From contig NZ_AP022608.1 of the NCBI RefSeq assembly GCF_010728925.1, forward strand, positions 4,092,001 through 4,156,000: a DNA stretch of 64,000 nt, given 5' to 3'. The translations under genes were made by a program, and so were the position numbers. Shown piece after piece: positions 12,863 to 21,986 of the stretch (the stretch's first letter is position 1; every line of letters starts with the position of its first letter). The DNA is from Mycolicibacterium gadium (GTDB taxonomy: Bacteria; Actinomycetota; Actinomycetes; Mycobacteriales; Mycobacteriaceae). Under the pieces are notes generated by a model, which was not told the DNA's origin, searched no databases, and saw only the letters and a list, made by a program, of their open reading frames with translations.

Positions 12863-14437
12863 GTGCAGGTCACCAGCGTCGGACACGCAGGCTTCCGGAT
12901 AGATACGAACGCCGGAAGCGTCTTGTGTGATCCGTGGGTCAACCCGGCGTACTTCGCGTCGTGGTTCCCGTTCCCGGACAACAGCCAGCTGGACTGGGAT
13001 GCCCTCGGCGACTGCGACTACCTGTACGTCTCGCATCTGCACGCCGACCACTTCGACGCGAAGAACCTGAGTGCCCACGTCAACAAGGACGCGGTGGTAC
13101 TGCTGCCCGACTTCCCGGTGCCGGACCTGCGTCGCGAACTCGAAAGGATCGGATTCCACCGGTTCTTCGAGACGACGGATTCGGTCAAGCACCGGGTCAG
13201 CGGCCCCAGGGGCGACCTCGATGTGATGATCATCTCGCTGCGCGCCCCGGCCGACGGCCCCATCGGAGACTCCGGCCTGGTGCTCGACGACGGCGAGACG
13301 GTCTGCTTCAACATGAACGACGCCCGACCGGTGGACCTCGACGTGGTGCACGCCGACTTCGGCGCCGTCGACGTCCACATGCTGCAGTACTCCGGGGCCA
13401 TCTGGTACCCGATGGTCTACGACATGCCCGCCCGCGCCAAGGAGGCGTTCGGCACCCAGAAGCGGCAGCGGCAGATGGACCGGAGCCGCCAATACATCGC
13501 ACAGGTCGGGGCGACGTGGGTGATCCCGTCTGCAGGTCCGCCGTGCTTCCTCGACCCCGCGCTGCGCGACCTCAACGACGATCACGGCGATCCCGCCAAC
13601 ATCTTTCCCGACCAGGTGGTGTTCCTGGACCAGATGCGAGCCAACGGCCACCACGGCGGTCTGCTGATGATGCCCGGGACGGTAGCTGATTTCACTGGCG
13701 CACAGATGAATTCGCTTACCCACCCGCTACCCGACGACGAGGTGCAGGCCATCTTCACCACCGGCAAGGCTGCCTATATCGCCGACTTCGCCGAACGGAT
13801 GGCACCGGTGCTGGCCGCGGAGAAGGCCACCTGGGCCCCCGCGGCCGGCGAACCGTTGCTGGAGCCGCTGCGCGCGCTCTTCGAGCCGATCATGCTGCAG
13901 AGCGACCAGATCTGCGACGGCATCGGCTATCCGGTGGAACTGCGCCTTCGCGGTGGCGGCCACGACGAATGCGTGGTGCTGGACTTCCCGAAACGGGCTG
14001 TCCGCGAACCGATTCCGGATGAGAAGTTCCGCTACGGCTTCGCCATCGCCCCGGAACTCGTACGCACGGTGCTGCGGGACGACGAGCCCGACTGGGTCAA
14101 CACCATCTTCCTGTCCACCAGGTTCACGGCGTGGCGTGTGGGTGGCTACAACGAGTACCTCTACACGTTCTTCAAGTGCCTGACCGACGAACGCATCGCC
14201 TATGCCGACGGCTGGTTCGCCGAGTCGCACGACGACACCGCGTCGATCACGTTGGACGGATGGGAGATTCAACGACGTTGTCCGCATCTGAAGGCCGACC
14301 TGTCGAAGTTCGGCGTGGTCGAGGGCTCCACAATGACGTGCAACCTGCACGGATGGCAGTGGAATCTGGAGAACGGCCGGTGCCTGACGACCAAGGGCCA
14401 CGAGCTGCGCTCGGCCCGCCAGGGAGCGCAATCGTGA
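12863..14437 (+). CDS. Metallo-beta-lactamase fold protein with C-terminal Rieske domain
   Basis: A 524-aa two-domain protein, ortholog of Rv3818. The N-terminal MBL domain has the metal motif HLHADH at residues 58-63 and further His/Asp ligands. The C-terminal Rieske [2Fe-2S] domain has CPH (Cys473, His475) and CNLH (Cys493, His496). This pairing resembles the CMP-N-acetylneuraminate hydroxylase and UlaG-like families, in which electrons enter through the Rieske cluster to a metal site, but the substrate here is unknown. Start GTG 12863 follows GGGAAAGGG. The stop overlaps the start of the next gene by 4 bp (GTGA), so the small downstream protein is probably a partner. Confidence 0.9.
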   Translation: MQVTSVGHAGFRIDTNAGSVLCDPWVNPAYFASWFPFPDNSQLDWDALGDCDYLYVSHLHADHFDAKNLSAHVNKDAVVLLPDFPVPDLRRELERIGFHRFFETTDSVKHRVSGPRGDLDVMIISLRAPADGPIGDSGLVLDDGETVCFNMNDARPVDLDVVHADFGAVDVHMLQYSGAIWYPMVYDMPARAKEAFGTQKRQRQMDRSRQYIAQVGATWVIPSAGPPCFLDPALRDLNDDHGDPANIFPDQVVFLDQMRANGHHGGLLMMPGTVADFTGAQMNSLTHPLPDDEVQAIFTTGKAAYIADFAERMAPVLAAEKATWAPAAGEPLLEPLRALFEPIMLQSDQICDGIGYPVELRLRGGGHDECVVLDFPKRAVREPIPDEKFRYGFAIAPELVRTVLRDDEPDWVNTIFLSTRFTAWRVGGYNEYLYTFFKCLTDERIAYADGWFAESHDDTASITLDGWEIQRRCPHLKADLSKFGVVEGSTMTCNLHGWQWNLENGRCLTTKGHELRSARQGAQS

Positions 14438-14769
14438 CAGGACCGCGCCAGTACTACGACGACGGCCTCATCCTGCTGGACCGCGAGGCAATCACCCTGC
14501 GGCGCTACCACTTCCCGTCGGGCACCTCGAAGATCATCCCGCTGCGCAATGTCCGCGGGTACAAGGCCGAATCGCTGAGCTTCCTCAACGAGCGGTTCCG
14601 ACTCTGGGGCAGCTCGAGCCTGAGCCGGTGGCTGCCGCTGGACGTCTGGCGGCCGATCAAGTCCACGCTGGTCACCCTCGACGTGGCCGGTGCGCGCACC
14701 AACCCGGCGTTCACACCGCAGCGGCCGACGGAATTCCTGGCCAAGCTCGACGAACTGCTGGAGCGCTAG
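14434..14769 (+). CDS. Conserved hypothetical protein (Rv3819-like)
   Basis: A 111-aa protein with no recognised catalytic motif. It starts at a GTG inside the stop of the MBL-Rieske gene. The beta-rich opening (YYDDGLILLDREAITLRRYHF) followed by KIIPLRNVRGYK looks like the beginning of a PH-like or small barrel domain; that is inference. It shares a CTAG tetranucleotide with the stop codon of the convergent oxidoreductase gene, so both genes end in the same four bases. Confidence 0.8.
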   Translation: MTGPRQYYDDGLILLDREAITLRRYHFPSGTSKIIPLRNVRGYKAESLSFLNERFRLWGSSSLSRWLPLDVWRPIKSTLVTLDVAGARTNPAFTPQRPTEFLAKLDELLER

Positions 14770-15887
14770 AACGCAGGCACGCCGTCGCGGTGTGGATGCA
14801 ATGCGCCGATCGCCGAGGTAAGGGGCAGGTGCAGCGCGTCAACGATGCCCGGCGCGGCCTCGCACACCCAGGGAATCGCGTTGACCGCGCGCATGCCGGT
14901 GGCGAGTAGTCCATGGTCGCTTGCGCTTTCGCCGTCGCGGTGACCCACTTCGAACTCCCCGTCGAACGACGGCTCACCGTCGATGAGCACCCGCCAGATA
15001 CCGTCGGTGGCTCCGGTTCGACCCGTCGGCCAGTCCGGTGCCAGATCGTCGGCCATCCGGTCGACATGCTCGAGGCTGACGACCTCCTCACCATCGACGA
15101 CCCCGATGCACTTTGCGTACGTGGCGCCGACGGTTCCTGCCGGGATGAGACCGCACGCGGTATGCAGATCGCGCGGGGTCGGAAGGAATTCACACGTCTC
15201 ACGGATCGCGTCGAACTCGACACCGAGTGCGTCGGCGACCATCGTGATCGCCGCGCCCCAACCCCACCTCAGGACCCCCGGCTGCTTCAAACCGCCCTGA
15301 TAGTCGAGCGGCTGACCGAACCCGAACAACTCGCGGACGTCCCACTCGACGGGATACTCCGAGTAGTTCGTGATCTCGATACCGCGTACCGCATACACCT
15401 TGTGCGACATCGTCATCAGCGCAATCGGGAAGAGGTCGCAGCCGAAGCCGGGTTCGATGCCGGACGAGAAGATCGAGCTGCGGCCGGCGGTCGTCGCTTC
15501 GCGGATCGGATCGAGAAAGCGCTGGGAGAGCGAACCCTTTTCGTAGACGAGGCCGGGCAACGATGTGGTGACGACGTTGGTACCCGACGACAGGATGCGG
15601 CAGAAATCGGCGAGCGCCTCCGCCGGACGGGGGCCGGCGGGCGCGGCGTACATCACGCAATCCACACCCGAGGCCAGCAGCGCATCGACGTCGCGGGTGG
15701 CAGTGACGCCGACCGGATCGAGGCCGGCCAACACCCCGACATCCTGGCCGTCCTTGGCCTCCGAATGCACCCACGCACCGGCGAGTTCAAGGTTGGGCCG
15801 GTCCATGATCGTCCGGATGGCGTAGCGCCCGACCCCGCCGGTGGCCCATACCGCGACGCGGTACCTCTTGTCCGATGGCTGCGCCAT
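14766..15887 (-). CDS. NAD(P)-dependent oxidoreductase, DapB/2,4-diaminopentanoate dehydrogenase-like
   Basis: A 373-aa protein with an N-terminal Rossmann fold (VAVWATGGVGRYAIRTI) and the C-terminal domain found in diaminopentanoate dehydrogenase-like proteins that are frequent in mycobacteria. The second half of the binding fold reads DCVMYAAPAGPRP and the active-site region includes SSGIEPGFGCDLFPIAL. ATG 15887 follows GAGGGAG at good spacing. Divergent from an SDR gene, with a perfect palindrome between them, and paralogous to the product of 16855-17928. The substrate is unknown; the context suggests catabolism of a hydrophobic or cyclic compound. Confidence 0.82.
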   Translation of the reverse strand: MAQPSDKRYRVAVWATGGVGRYAIRTIMDRPNLELAGAWVHSEAKDGQDVGVLAGLDPVGVTATRDVDALLASGVDCVMYAAPAGPRPAEALADFCRILSSGTNVVTTSLPGLVYEKGSLSQRFLDPIREATTAGRSSIFSSGIEPGFGCDLFPIALMTMSHKVYAVRGIEITNYSEYPVEWDVRELFGFGQPLDYQGGLKQPGVLRWGWGAAITMVADALGVEFDAIRETCEFLPTPRDLHTACGLIPAGTVGATYAKCIGVVDGEEVVSLEHVDRMADDLAPDWPTGRTGATDGIWRVLIDGEPSFDGEFEVGHRDGESASDHGLLATGMRAVNAIPWVCEAAPGIVDALHLPLTSAIGALHPHRDGVPAF

Positions 15888-15919
15888 TGATTTCTCCCTC
15901 GACTCGCTCTTGCGCAGAA

Positions 15920-15937
15920 ACATTACATCTGTAATGT
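15920..15937. promoter_or_regulatory. Perfect 18-bp palindromic operator between divergent oxidoreductase genes
   Basis: ACATTACA and TGTAATGT form exact arms with a 2-bp spacer (TC). The site lies 33 bp upstream of the minus-strand ATG and 35 bp upstream of the plus-strand GTG, where one dimeric regulator could control both. The TetR gene at 17938 is the obvious candidate. Confidence 0.75.
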
Positions 15938-15971
15938 CTTTTCGTGGTCGAAGTCAGGAACGGAGACGAAG

Positions 15972-16835
15972 GTGGGCGAACTCGATGGCAAGGTGGCCAT
16001 TGTCACCGGGACCAGCCGCGGCGTCGGGGTAGGTATCGCGCATGAGCTGCTGCGGGCCGGCGCCACGGTGATCGGCTGCTCACGGTCGGCACTCGACGCG
16101 ATGCCGGGTACGCAGGAAAATTCCGACTGGGCGCGGCGATCTGACCAAATGGTCTGTGACCAAGCCGATTACACGGCCATCGACGCATTCGTTCAGCGCG
16201 TCGTCGATCGCTTCGGCCGACTGGACATCCTGGTCAACAACGCAGGTGGCACCGTGCCGTCGCCGTCGGTCGACGAGGTTCCGGCGCTGGTGTCGCGTAT
16301 CCAGGGCGCACCGGCGAGCGACGACGACTACGAGCGCAGCGCTCTGTTTCACGCGTTCGCCGTTCAGATGAATCTCATCAGCCCGCTCTGGTTCGCGATT
16401 CGGGCATACCGGCAGATGAAGACCCAGGACGGAACCGGCTGCATCATCAACGTCTCCAGCGGCGCCGGCCATCCCGCCGGATCGCCGACCCTGGTGTCCT
16501 ACGGGGCCGCGAAGGCGGGGCTGAACCAGATGACCCGCTCACTTGCTCAGGAATGGGGTCCGGCGGTCCGGGTCAACTGCGTCGCCCTCGGACCGACGAT
16601 CACCGAGAACTTCCGGTCGTTCGTCCTGCCCAAGGACGATCCCACCGGGGCCGAATATTTCGTCAACGTCCCGATGCGCCGCGGCGGAGAGCCGGCCGAA
16701 GTCGGACGCACCTGCGTCTTCCTCGCTTCCGGCACAGCCGATTTCGTCAACGGAACCACGATCGAGATCGACGGCGGGATGCTGCCCGGGGTGCTGTACG
16801 ACGCTGGACTCAAGACCATCACCGATCTGTTGTAA
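15972..16835 (+). CDS. Short-chain dehydrogenase/reductase
   Basis: Classical SDR of 287 aa. The cofactor motif TGTSRGVGVG (residues 13-22), NNAGG, catalytic Ser in INVSSGAG and YGAAK (Tyr, Lys) are all present. An insertion around residues 100-125 after SVDEVPALVSR is longer than in typical SDRs. GTG 15972 follows GGAGACGAAGG. It is followed by a 19-bp gap and the second DAP-dehydrogenase-like gene, then a TetR regulator, so the three read as one operon. The substrate cannot be told. Confidence 0.9.
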   Translation: MGELDGKVAIVTGTSRGVGVGIAHELLRAGATVIGCSRSALDAMPGTQENSDWARRSDQMVCDQADYTAIDAFVQRVVDRFGRLDILVNNAGGTVPSPSVDEVPALVSRIQGAPASDDDYERSALFHAFAVQMNLISPLWFAIRAYRQMKTQDGTGCIINVSSGAGHPAGSPTLVSYGAAKAGLNQMTRSLAQEWGPAVRVNCVALGPTITENFRSFVLPKDDPTGAEYFVNVPMRRGGEPAEVGRTCVFLASGTADFVNGTTIEIDGGMLPGVLYDAGLKTITDLL

Positions 16836-16854
16836 GGACGCGAGGACACCGAGA

Positions 16855-17928
16855 ATGACACGGCGCATCATCCAGTTCTCCACCGGCAACGTTGGCGTAC
16901 ACGCACTGCGTACGATCATCGAACGTCCGGATCTCGAGTTGGTGGGCCTGCACGCGGCCAGCGCCGACAAGATCGGTCGGGACGCGGCGGAGCTGTGCGG
17001 GAGCGCCGAATCGACCGGAGTGATCGCCACCGACGACATCGACGCGCTCTTGGCGCTCGGCGCCGATTGCGTGGTCTACACCTCGCAGGCCGAGACCCGC
17101 GCGGCGGAGGCGGCCGAAGACATCGCGCGCTTCCTGCGCGCCGGAACCAACGTCGTCGGATCATCGTTCGTCTGGCTGGTCGCGCCCGAGTTCACCGCCG
17201 AATGGCTGCGGAGACCTCTCGAAGAGGCTTGTCGGCAGGGCAATTCGACGCTGTACATCAACGGGATCGATCCCGGTTACTCCGGCGATACGCTCGTGTA
17301 CACGGCGCTGAGCCTGGCCGGTCGCGCCGACTCGATCACCGTTCAGGAGATCTGCGACTACGCCACCTATGACGACGCCGAATTCACCGGCGTCACCTTT
17401 GGTTTCGGCACCGAACCGGATCAGCAACCGATCCTCTTCATGCCGGGCGTGCTGGAGTCGATGTGGGGAATCCAGGTGCGCAGCCTCGCCGCGGACCTGG
17501 GAGTGGAACTCGACGAAATACGCGAGCGCCACGAGAAATGGACTACGCCCGAACCGATCTCGTGCACGATGATGGATGTCGAGGTGGGCAAGGTCGCGGC
17601 CGTGCGCTTCGGTGTCGAAGGCATCCGCAACGGCGAAGTCGTCATCACCATGGAACACGTGAACCGGTTGACCGACGCCGCCGCTCCGCACTGGGCCGTC
17701 CCGCCGGACGGCCGCCCGGGAGTGCATCGCGTTGTCGTGGAAGGCGACCCCGGTGTCGAGATCAACACCCATGTCGGCCTCGGCGGGACGGACCACAACC
17801 AGGGCGGCGTGATCGCCACCGCAGCACGACCGATCAACGCCATCGAAGCGGTGTGCCGGGCACCCGCCGGAATTCTCGCCGCTCACGACCTCCGACCGCT
17901 GGATCACATCCGCGGTGTCATGTGGTGA
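16855..17928 (+). CDS. NAD(P)-dependent oxidoreductase, DapB/2,4-diaminopentanoate dehydrogenase-like (second copy)
   Basis: A 357-aa paralog of the 14766-15887 product. Rossmann motif FSTGNVGVHALRTIIERPDLE, then DCVVYTSQAETRAAEAAED and NGIDPGYSGDTLVYTAL in the positions that correspond to the first copy. Start ATG 16855, 19 bp after the SDR stop. Two diverged copies on opposite arms of one regulated locus suggest that they act on related intermediates of the same pathway, which is inference. Confidence 0.85.
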   Translation: MTRRIIQFSTGNVGVHALRTIIERPDLELVGLHAASADKIGRDAAELCGSAESTGVIATDDIDALLALGADCVVYTSQAETRAAEAAEDIARFLRAGTNVVGSSFVWLVAPEFTAEWLRRPLEEACRQGNSTLYINGIDPGYSGDTLVYTALSLAGRADSITVQEICDYATYDDAEFTGVTFGFGTEPDQQPILFMPGVLESMWGIQVRSLAADLGVELDEIRERHEKWTTPEPISCTMMDVEVGKVAAVRFGVEGIRNGEVVITMEHVNRLTDAAAPHWAVPPDGRPGVHRVVVEGDPGVEINTHVGLGGTDHNQGGVIATAARPINAIEAVCRAPAGILAAHDLRPLDHIRGVMW

Positions 17929-17937
17929 AGTCTGTCC

Positions 17938-18570
17938 ATGGCAGGTGCAGTCCAACCGCGGCGTCCCCCAGGGGGTAACCAGCTGCGCGCCGAGCGGACC
18001 CGGCAGATGGTGATCGACGAGACCGTCCGCTACATCCTCGACGAGGGCTTCGCCGCGCCCAGCGTGCGTCGCATCACCGAGCGGGCCGGGGTGACCTGGG
18101 GCGTGGTGCAGTACCACTTCGGCGATCTGAACGGACTCCTCATCGCGGTCGTCGACGAAGGTTTCCGCCAGCTCACCGAGATTCTCGCCGCGGTACCCGA
18201 CACCACCGCCGACCTGGCTATCGAACAACGCACGCAGGTGGTCGTCGATGCGGCGTGGTCGGCGTTCTCGAGCCCGACGTCGATGGCGGCCATCGAGATA
18301 CTGATCGCCACACGTTCGGGCCGTGACGATGCGGTCAACAAGCGGCTGGCGGACACCATGCGTCAGCTCACCGAGCTCGGCCGACACCTCGGTGCGGGCC
18401 TGGACCCCAGGCACGCCAAGGAGATCGGGAACCACATCTGGGCATGTCTTCGGGGAATTGTTGTGGCACAGATCATTTCGTCACAGCCGCTGGATACGTC
18501 CAGGGACCGGCGCGCATTGGTCGACGTACTGACAGCCTACGTGCAGACGCACAGCGCCGAGCGGCGCTGA
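17938..18570 (+). CDS. TetR-family transcriptional regulator
   Basis: A 210-aa regulator with an N-terminal HTH (ERTRQMVIDETVRYILDEGF, then VRRITERAGVTWGVVQYHFG). The VVQYHFG end of the recognition helix is characteristic of the TetR family. The ligand domain has no recognisable subclass. It begins 9 bp after the oxidoreductase stop and probably represses the local cluster through the palindrome at 15920. It ends four bases from the serS stop on the other strand. Confidence 0.88.
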   Translation: MAGAVQPRRPPGGNQLRAERTRQMVIDETVRYILDEGFAAPSVRRITERAGVTWGVVQYHFGDLNGLLIAVVDEGFRQLTEILAAVPDTTADLAIEQRTQVVVDAAWSAFSSPTSMAAIEILIATRSGRDDAVNKRLADTMRQLTELGRHLGAGLDPRHAKEIGNHIWACLRGIVVAQIISSQPLDTSRDRRALVDVLTAYVQTHSAERR

Positions 18571-18574
18571 GACC

Positions 18575-19834
18575 CTACGATTTGGGCTCCAGCACTTCGG
18601 TTCCGACGAAGGGCACCAGGGCTTCTGGCACCCGCACGCTGCCGTCGGGCTGCTGGTGATTCTCCAGGATCGCCACCAGCCAGCGCGTCGTGGCCAGCGT
18701 GCCGTTGAGGGTGGCCGCGGTCTGGGGCTTGCCGTTCTCGTCGCGGTAGCGCACCGAAAGACGGCGCGCCTGAAACGTGGTGCAGTTCGAGGTGGAGGTC
18801 AGCTCCCGGTACGTCTGCTGCGTCGGGACCCACGCTTCGCAGTCGAACTTGCGTGCGGCCGACGAGCCCAGATCCCCTGCAGCGATGTCGATCACGCGAT
18901 ACGGGACGTCGATCTTCGCCAGCATCTCGCGCTCCCAGCCGAGCAGCCGCTGGTGTTCGGCCTCGGCCTCGTCCGGCTTGCAGTAGATGAATCCCTCGAC
19001 CTTGTCGAACTGGTGCACCCGGATGATGCCGCGGGTGTCCTTACCGTGGCTGCCCGCCTCGCGTCGAAAGCACGTCGACCACCCCGCGTAGCGCAGCGGG
19101 CCGTCGGACAGATCGAGAATCTCGTCGGCGTGATAACCGGCCAAGGCCACCTCCGACGTACCGACGAGGTACAGATCGTCTGCCTCCAGGCGGTAGACCT
19201 CCTCGGCGTGCGCACCGAGAAAGCCGGTGCCCGCCATGACTTCTGGGCGCACCAGCACCGGAGGCACCATCAGCGTGAAACCGTTGTCCTGGGCCAGCCG
19301 CGCGGCCAGCTGCAGCAGTCCGAGCTGGAGCAGCGCTCCCGCGCCGGTCAGGAAATAGAACCGCGCGCCGGACACCTTGGCGCCGCGCTCGAGATCGATG
19401 AGCCCCAGCGACTCGCCGAGTTCGACATGGTCCTTCGGGTTCTCGATGGCGCGGGGTTCGCCGACGGTGTCCAGCACCACGAAGTCGTCCTCACCACCGG
19501 CGGGGACACCGTCGATGATCACGTTCGCGATGGCCATGTGCGCAGCGGTGAACGCCGCTTCGGCCTGGCTCTGCTCGGCTTCGGCGGCCTTGACTTTGTC
19601 GGCCAGTTCCTTGGCCGCAGCCAGCAGCGCGGGCCGCTCGTCCGCGGACGCCTTGCCGACCTTCTTACTGGCCGTCTTCTGCTCGGCGCGCAGATTGTCG
19701 CCGGACGACACCGCGGACCGTCGCGCGGCATCGGCGTCGAGGAGGGCATCGACGAGACCAGGATCTTCTCCGCGGGCGCGTTGCGATGCGCGCACCACGT
19801 CCGGGTTGTCGCGCAGCAGTTTGAGGTCGATCAC
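18575..19834 (-). CDS. serS: Seryl-tRNA synthetase
   Basis: Charges tRNA-Ser. The 419-aa length with GTG 19834 matches mycobacterial SerS exactly, although the frame is open far upstream. It begins [15 protein letters not shown], followed by the long coiled-coil arm (about residues 30-105) that grips the tRNA. Class II motifs are seen: motif 2 as [22 protein letters not shown], abbreviated here, and motif 3 around [20 protein letters not shown]. An essential single-copy gene, divergent from the septum-formation gene. Confidence 0.97.
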   Translation of the reverse strand: MIDLKLLRDNPDVVRASQRARGEDPGLVDALLDADAARRSAVSSGDNLRAEQKTASKKVGKASADERPALLAAAKELADKVKAAEAEQSQAEAAFTAAHMAIANVIIDGVPAGGEDDFVVLDTVGEPRAIENPKDHVELGESLGLIDLERGAKVSGARFYFLTGAGALLQLGLLQLAARLAQDNGFTLMVPPVLVRPEVMAGTGFLGAHAEEVYRLEADDLYLVGTSEVALAGYHADEILDLSDGPLRYAGWSTCFRREAGSHGKDTRGIIRVHQFDKVEGFIYCKPDEAEAEHQRLLGWEREMLAKIDVPYRVIDIAAGDLGSSAARKFDCEAWVPTQQTYRELTSTSNCTTFQARRLSVRYRDENGKPQTAATLNGTLATTRWLVAILENHQQPDGSVRVPEALVPFVGTEVLEPKS

Positions 19835-19949
19835 GGGCGCAACACTACTTTTGGCGGCCGGTGGGGAACAGCCGAGGTCGCTGCCCCAGCCACAACCTCG
19901 TAACGTTACAACTGCAACACTTGTCACAGGGCCCGACACGCCTGTCACA
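19835..19949. promoter_or_regulatory. Divergent promoter region serS / Rv3835-like gene
   Basis: A 115-bp region. It holds a 10-bp palindrome GTAACGTTAC (19900-19909) and two direct copies of TGTCACA (19922-19928 and 19943-19949) 21 bp apart, two helical turns. GTCACA direct repeats resemble reported MtrA half-sites; this is a weak match and no -10 box was assigned. Confidence 0.4.
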
Positions 19950-21359
19950 ATGGAGCAGATGTCTGAAGCACCCACCCTGGAATATCCGCACGACGACGAG
20001 GCAGGCCGGCCCTCGTCGCGGGCGCCTTGGTGGCGCAGCCTGCAGGCGGCCTCGACCCGCCGCGCACTGCTGCTGACCGCGCTCGGCGGCCTGCTCATCG
20101 CCGGATTGATCACCGCGATTCCACAGACCGAAAGCTCGGGCCTGACGGCGAGCACAATCTCCCTGGGCCCCCGCGGCAACGACACCTTCAAGCACGCGAA
20201 GGCCGGCGACTGCCTCAACTGGCCCGACCGCACGCCCGATGCCGCGGAGATCGTCGACTGCAAGGACGAGCACCGCTTCGAGGTCGCCGAGTCGGTGGAC
20301 ATGCGGACGTTCCCCGGCAGCGAGTACGGTCCCGACGCGGCGCCGCCGTCGACCGCCCGGATCCAGCAGATCAGCCAGGAGCAGTGTTCGGCCGCGGTCA
20401 AGCGCTACCTGGGCACCGACTTCGACCCGAATAGCCGCTTCACCATCAGCATGCTGTGGTCCGGCGACAAGGCGTGGAAGCAGTCCGGCGAGCGGCGGAT
20501 GCTCTGCGGGATGCAGCTGCCCGGCCCCAACAACCAACAGTTGGCGTTCAAGGGCAAGGTCGCCGACATCGACCAGTCGAAGGTGTGGCCCGCGGGGACG
20601 TGCCTGGGTATCGACCCGTCGACCAATCAGCCCACCGACATTCCGATCGATTGCGCAGCACCGCACGCGATGGAGGTCACCGGCGCGGTCAACCTGGCCG
20701 AGAAGTTCCCCGCCGGCCTGCCCCCCGAGTCCGAGCAGGACAGCTTCATCAAGGACGCGTGCACCCGGATGACGGACGCCTACCTGGCGCCCATCCAACT
20801 TCGAAGCACCACCCTGACCCTCATCTACAGCACGATCTCGCTGCCGACGTGGTCGGCGGGCAGCCGCCAGGTCTCGTGCAGCATCGGGGCGACCCTCGGA
20901 AACGGCGGCTGGTCAACGCTTCTCAACAGCGCCAAAGGCCCGTTGATGATCAACGGTCAGCCGCCCGTGCCGCCGCCGGACATCCCCGAGGAGCGGCTGA
21001 ACTTCCCGCCGATCCCCATGCCCGACGAGCCCGAAGAGTCATCCTCGTCGTCGTCGTCGTCGTCGTCGTCCTCATCGTCCTCGACGGACGACTCCGACTA
21101 CGGCAACCAGACCCAGCACATGCCGGGCTCCGCGCAGGCCACCGAAACGCCCGCGCCGACGACGGACCCCGCCGCGCCCGGCAACACCTTCCTCAACGGG
21201 CCTCCCCCACCGCCCGGTGCGCCACCACCACCGCCCCCACCCCCGGGGGCTCCGCCACCACCGCCGCCACCGGAACTGCCCCCGCCGCCACCACCGCCGG
21301 CACCCGCGCCGGCACCACCGCCACCGGCGGTGCCTCCGCCGCCTGCACCGGTGCCGTAG
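19950..21359 (+). CDS. Septum-formation-domain membrane protein (Rv3835-like)
   Basis: A 469-aa membrane-anchored protein with one TM helix at about residues 39-57 and a large extracytoplasmic part. That part carries two copies of a module with the pattern [10 protein letters not shown]...[11 protein letters not shown] and [10 protein letters not shown]...[13 protein letters not shown], typical of the Septum_form (PF13845) family, with paired Cys residues. A run of 15 or more Ser (from about residue 363) and a long poly-Pro tail (residues 410-469) follow, probably spanning the wall. An in-frame ATG at 19959 is an alternative start. The next gene follows 4 bp later. Confidence 0.88.
   Translation: MEQMSEAPTLEYPHDDEAGRPSSRAPWWRSLQAASTRRALLLTALGGLLIAGLITAIPQTESSGLTASTISLGPRGNDTFKHAKAGDCLNWPDRTPDAAEIVDCKDEHRFEVAESVDMRTFPGSEYGPDAAPPSTARIQQISQEQCSAAVKRYLGTDFDPNSRFTISMLWSGDKAWKQSGERRMLCGMQLPGPNNQQLAFKGKVADIDQSKVWPAGTCLGIDPSTNQPTDIPIDCAAPHAMEVTGAVNLAEKFPAGLPPESEQDSFIKDACTRMTDAYLAPIQLRSTTLTLIYSTISLPTWSAGSRQVSCSIGATLGNGGWSTLLNSAKGPLMINGQPPVPPPDIPEERLNFPPIPMPDEPEESSSSSSSSSSSSSSSTDDSDYGNQTQHMPGSAQATETPAPTTDPAAPGNTFLNGPPPPPGAPPPPPPPPGAPPPPPPPELPPPPPPPAPAPAPPPPAVPPPPAPVP
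21043..21085 (+). repeat. TCG/TCC trinucleotide tract coding for poly-Ser
   Basis: About 14 consecutive Ser codons, mostly TCG with TCC and TCA interruptions, within the septum-formation gene. Candidate slippage-prone tract; length changes would stay in frame. Confidence 0.85.
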
Positions 21360-21363
21360 CCGC

Positions 21364-21717
21364 GTGACCGTGCGGATGAGCCCGCAACGGTTTGACGAAC
21401 TGGTATCCGACGCGCTCGACCTGATCCCCCAAGAGCTGACGAAGGCGCTCGACAACGTCGTCGTCCTCGTCGAGGACCGCAACGCCGACGAACCCGACCT
21501 GTTGGGGCTCTACGAGGGGGTCGCGCTGACCGAGCGGGACAGTTGGTATGCCGCGGGATCGCTACCGGACACCATCACGATCTACCGCGGCGCCCTGCTG
21601 GACTACTGCGACACCGAGGCGGAGGTCGTCGACGAGGTGGCCATCACCGTCATCCACGAAATCGCGCACCACTTCGGCATCGACGACGACCGTCTGCACG
21701 AACTCGGCTGGGGTTAG
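21364..21717 (+). CDS. Zincin-type metallopeptidase family protein (Rv3836-like)
   Basis: A small protein of 117 aa with the extended zinc motif HEIAHHFGIDD near its C-terminus, as in the MPN/zincin-like DUF1025 family of minimal metallopeptidases. It starts at GTG 21364, four bases after the preceding stop; ATG 21376 (MSPQRFDELV) is an alternative. Preceding residues (VSDALDLIPQELTKALDNVVVLVED) are typical of the family. Targets are unknown. It is likely co-transcribed with the septum-formation gene. Confidence 0.85.
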   Translation: MTVRMSPQRFDELVSDALDLIPQELTKALDNVVVLVEDRNADEPDLLGLYEGVALTERDSWYAAGSLPDTITIYRGALLDYCDTEAEVVDEVAITVIHEIAHHFGIDDDRLHELGWG

Positions 21718-21776
21718 CCCGCCGACACGCCGCGCTGTTGGAGCACATGCGTGCCGTCGCGCGAGAAACTGGGCAG

Positions 21777-21986
21777 ATGAGCAGCCGATGCCGTGCCTGT
21801 GTGGCCGGGGTCGAGCACTGCCATGGCACCGTCATCCACCACGCACTGGCCCGTACCGAATGCACCGAGCCGGATTGCCGAACTCCTGAAGTGGTGCACG
21901 GTTTCGCGATCGACTGCGAAGCGGTCGGCTGCACGTGCGCTGAGGCGGCTCAGCCCATCGGGTCGGCCGACTCGAGAGCGTCCTGA
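21777..21986 (+). CDS. Small Cys/His-rich protein, possible zinc-binding
   Basis: A 69-aa protein with seven Cys and several His, arranged as CRACVAGVEHCHGTVIHH, TECTEPDC, AIDCEAVGCTC. The pattern resembles small conserved actinobacterial proteins of unknown function that I recognise only in outline. The start ATG 21777 has no strong ribosome binding site. Its last 37 bp overlap the end of the convergent phosphatase gene, which argues for caution, but the ordered Cys spacing favours a real product. Confidence 0.6.
   Translation: MSSRCRACVAGVEHCHGTVIHHALARTECTEPDCRTPEVVHGFAIDCEAVGCTCAEAAQPIGSADSRAS

Noticed and set aside
19900..19909. GTAACGTTAC palindrome between serS and the septum gene
   Set aside because: A 10-bp palindrome is short; kept only as part of the promoter-region entry.
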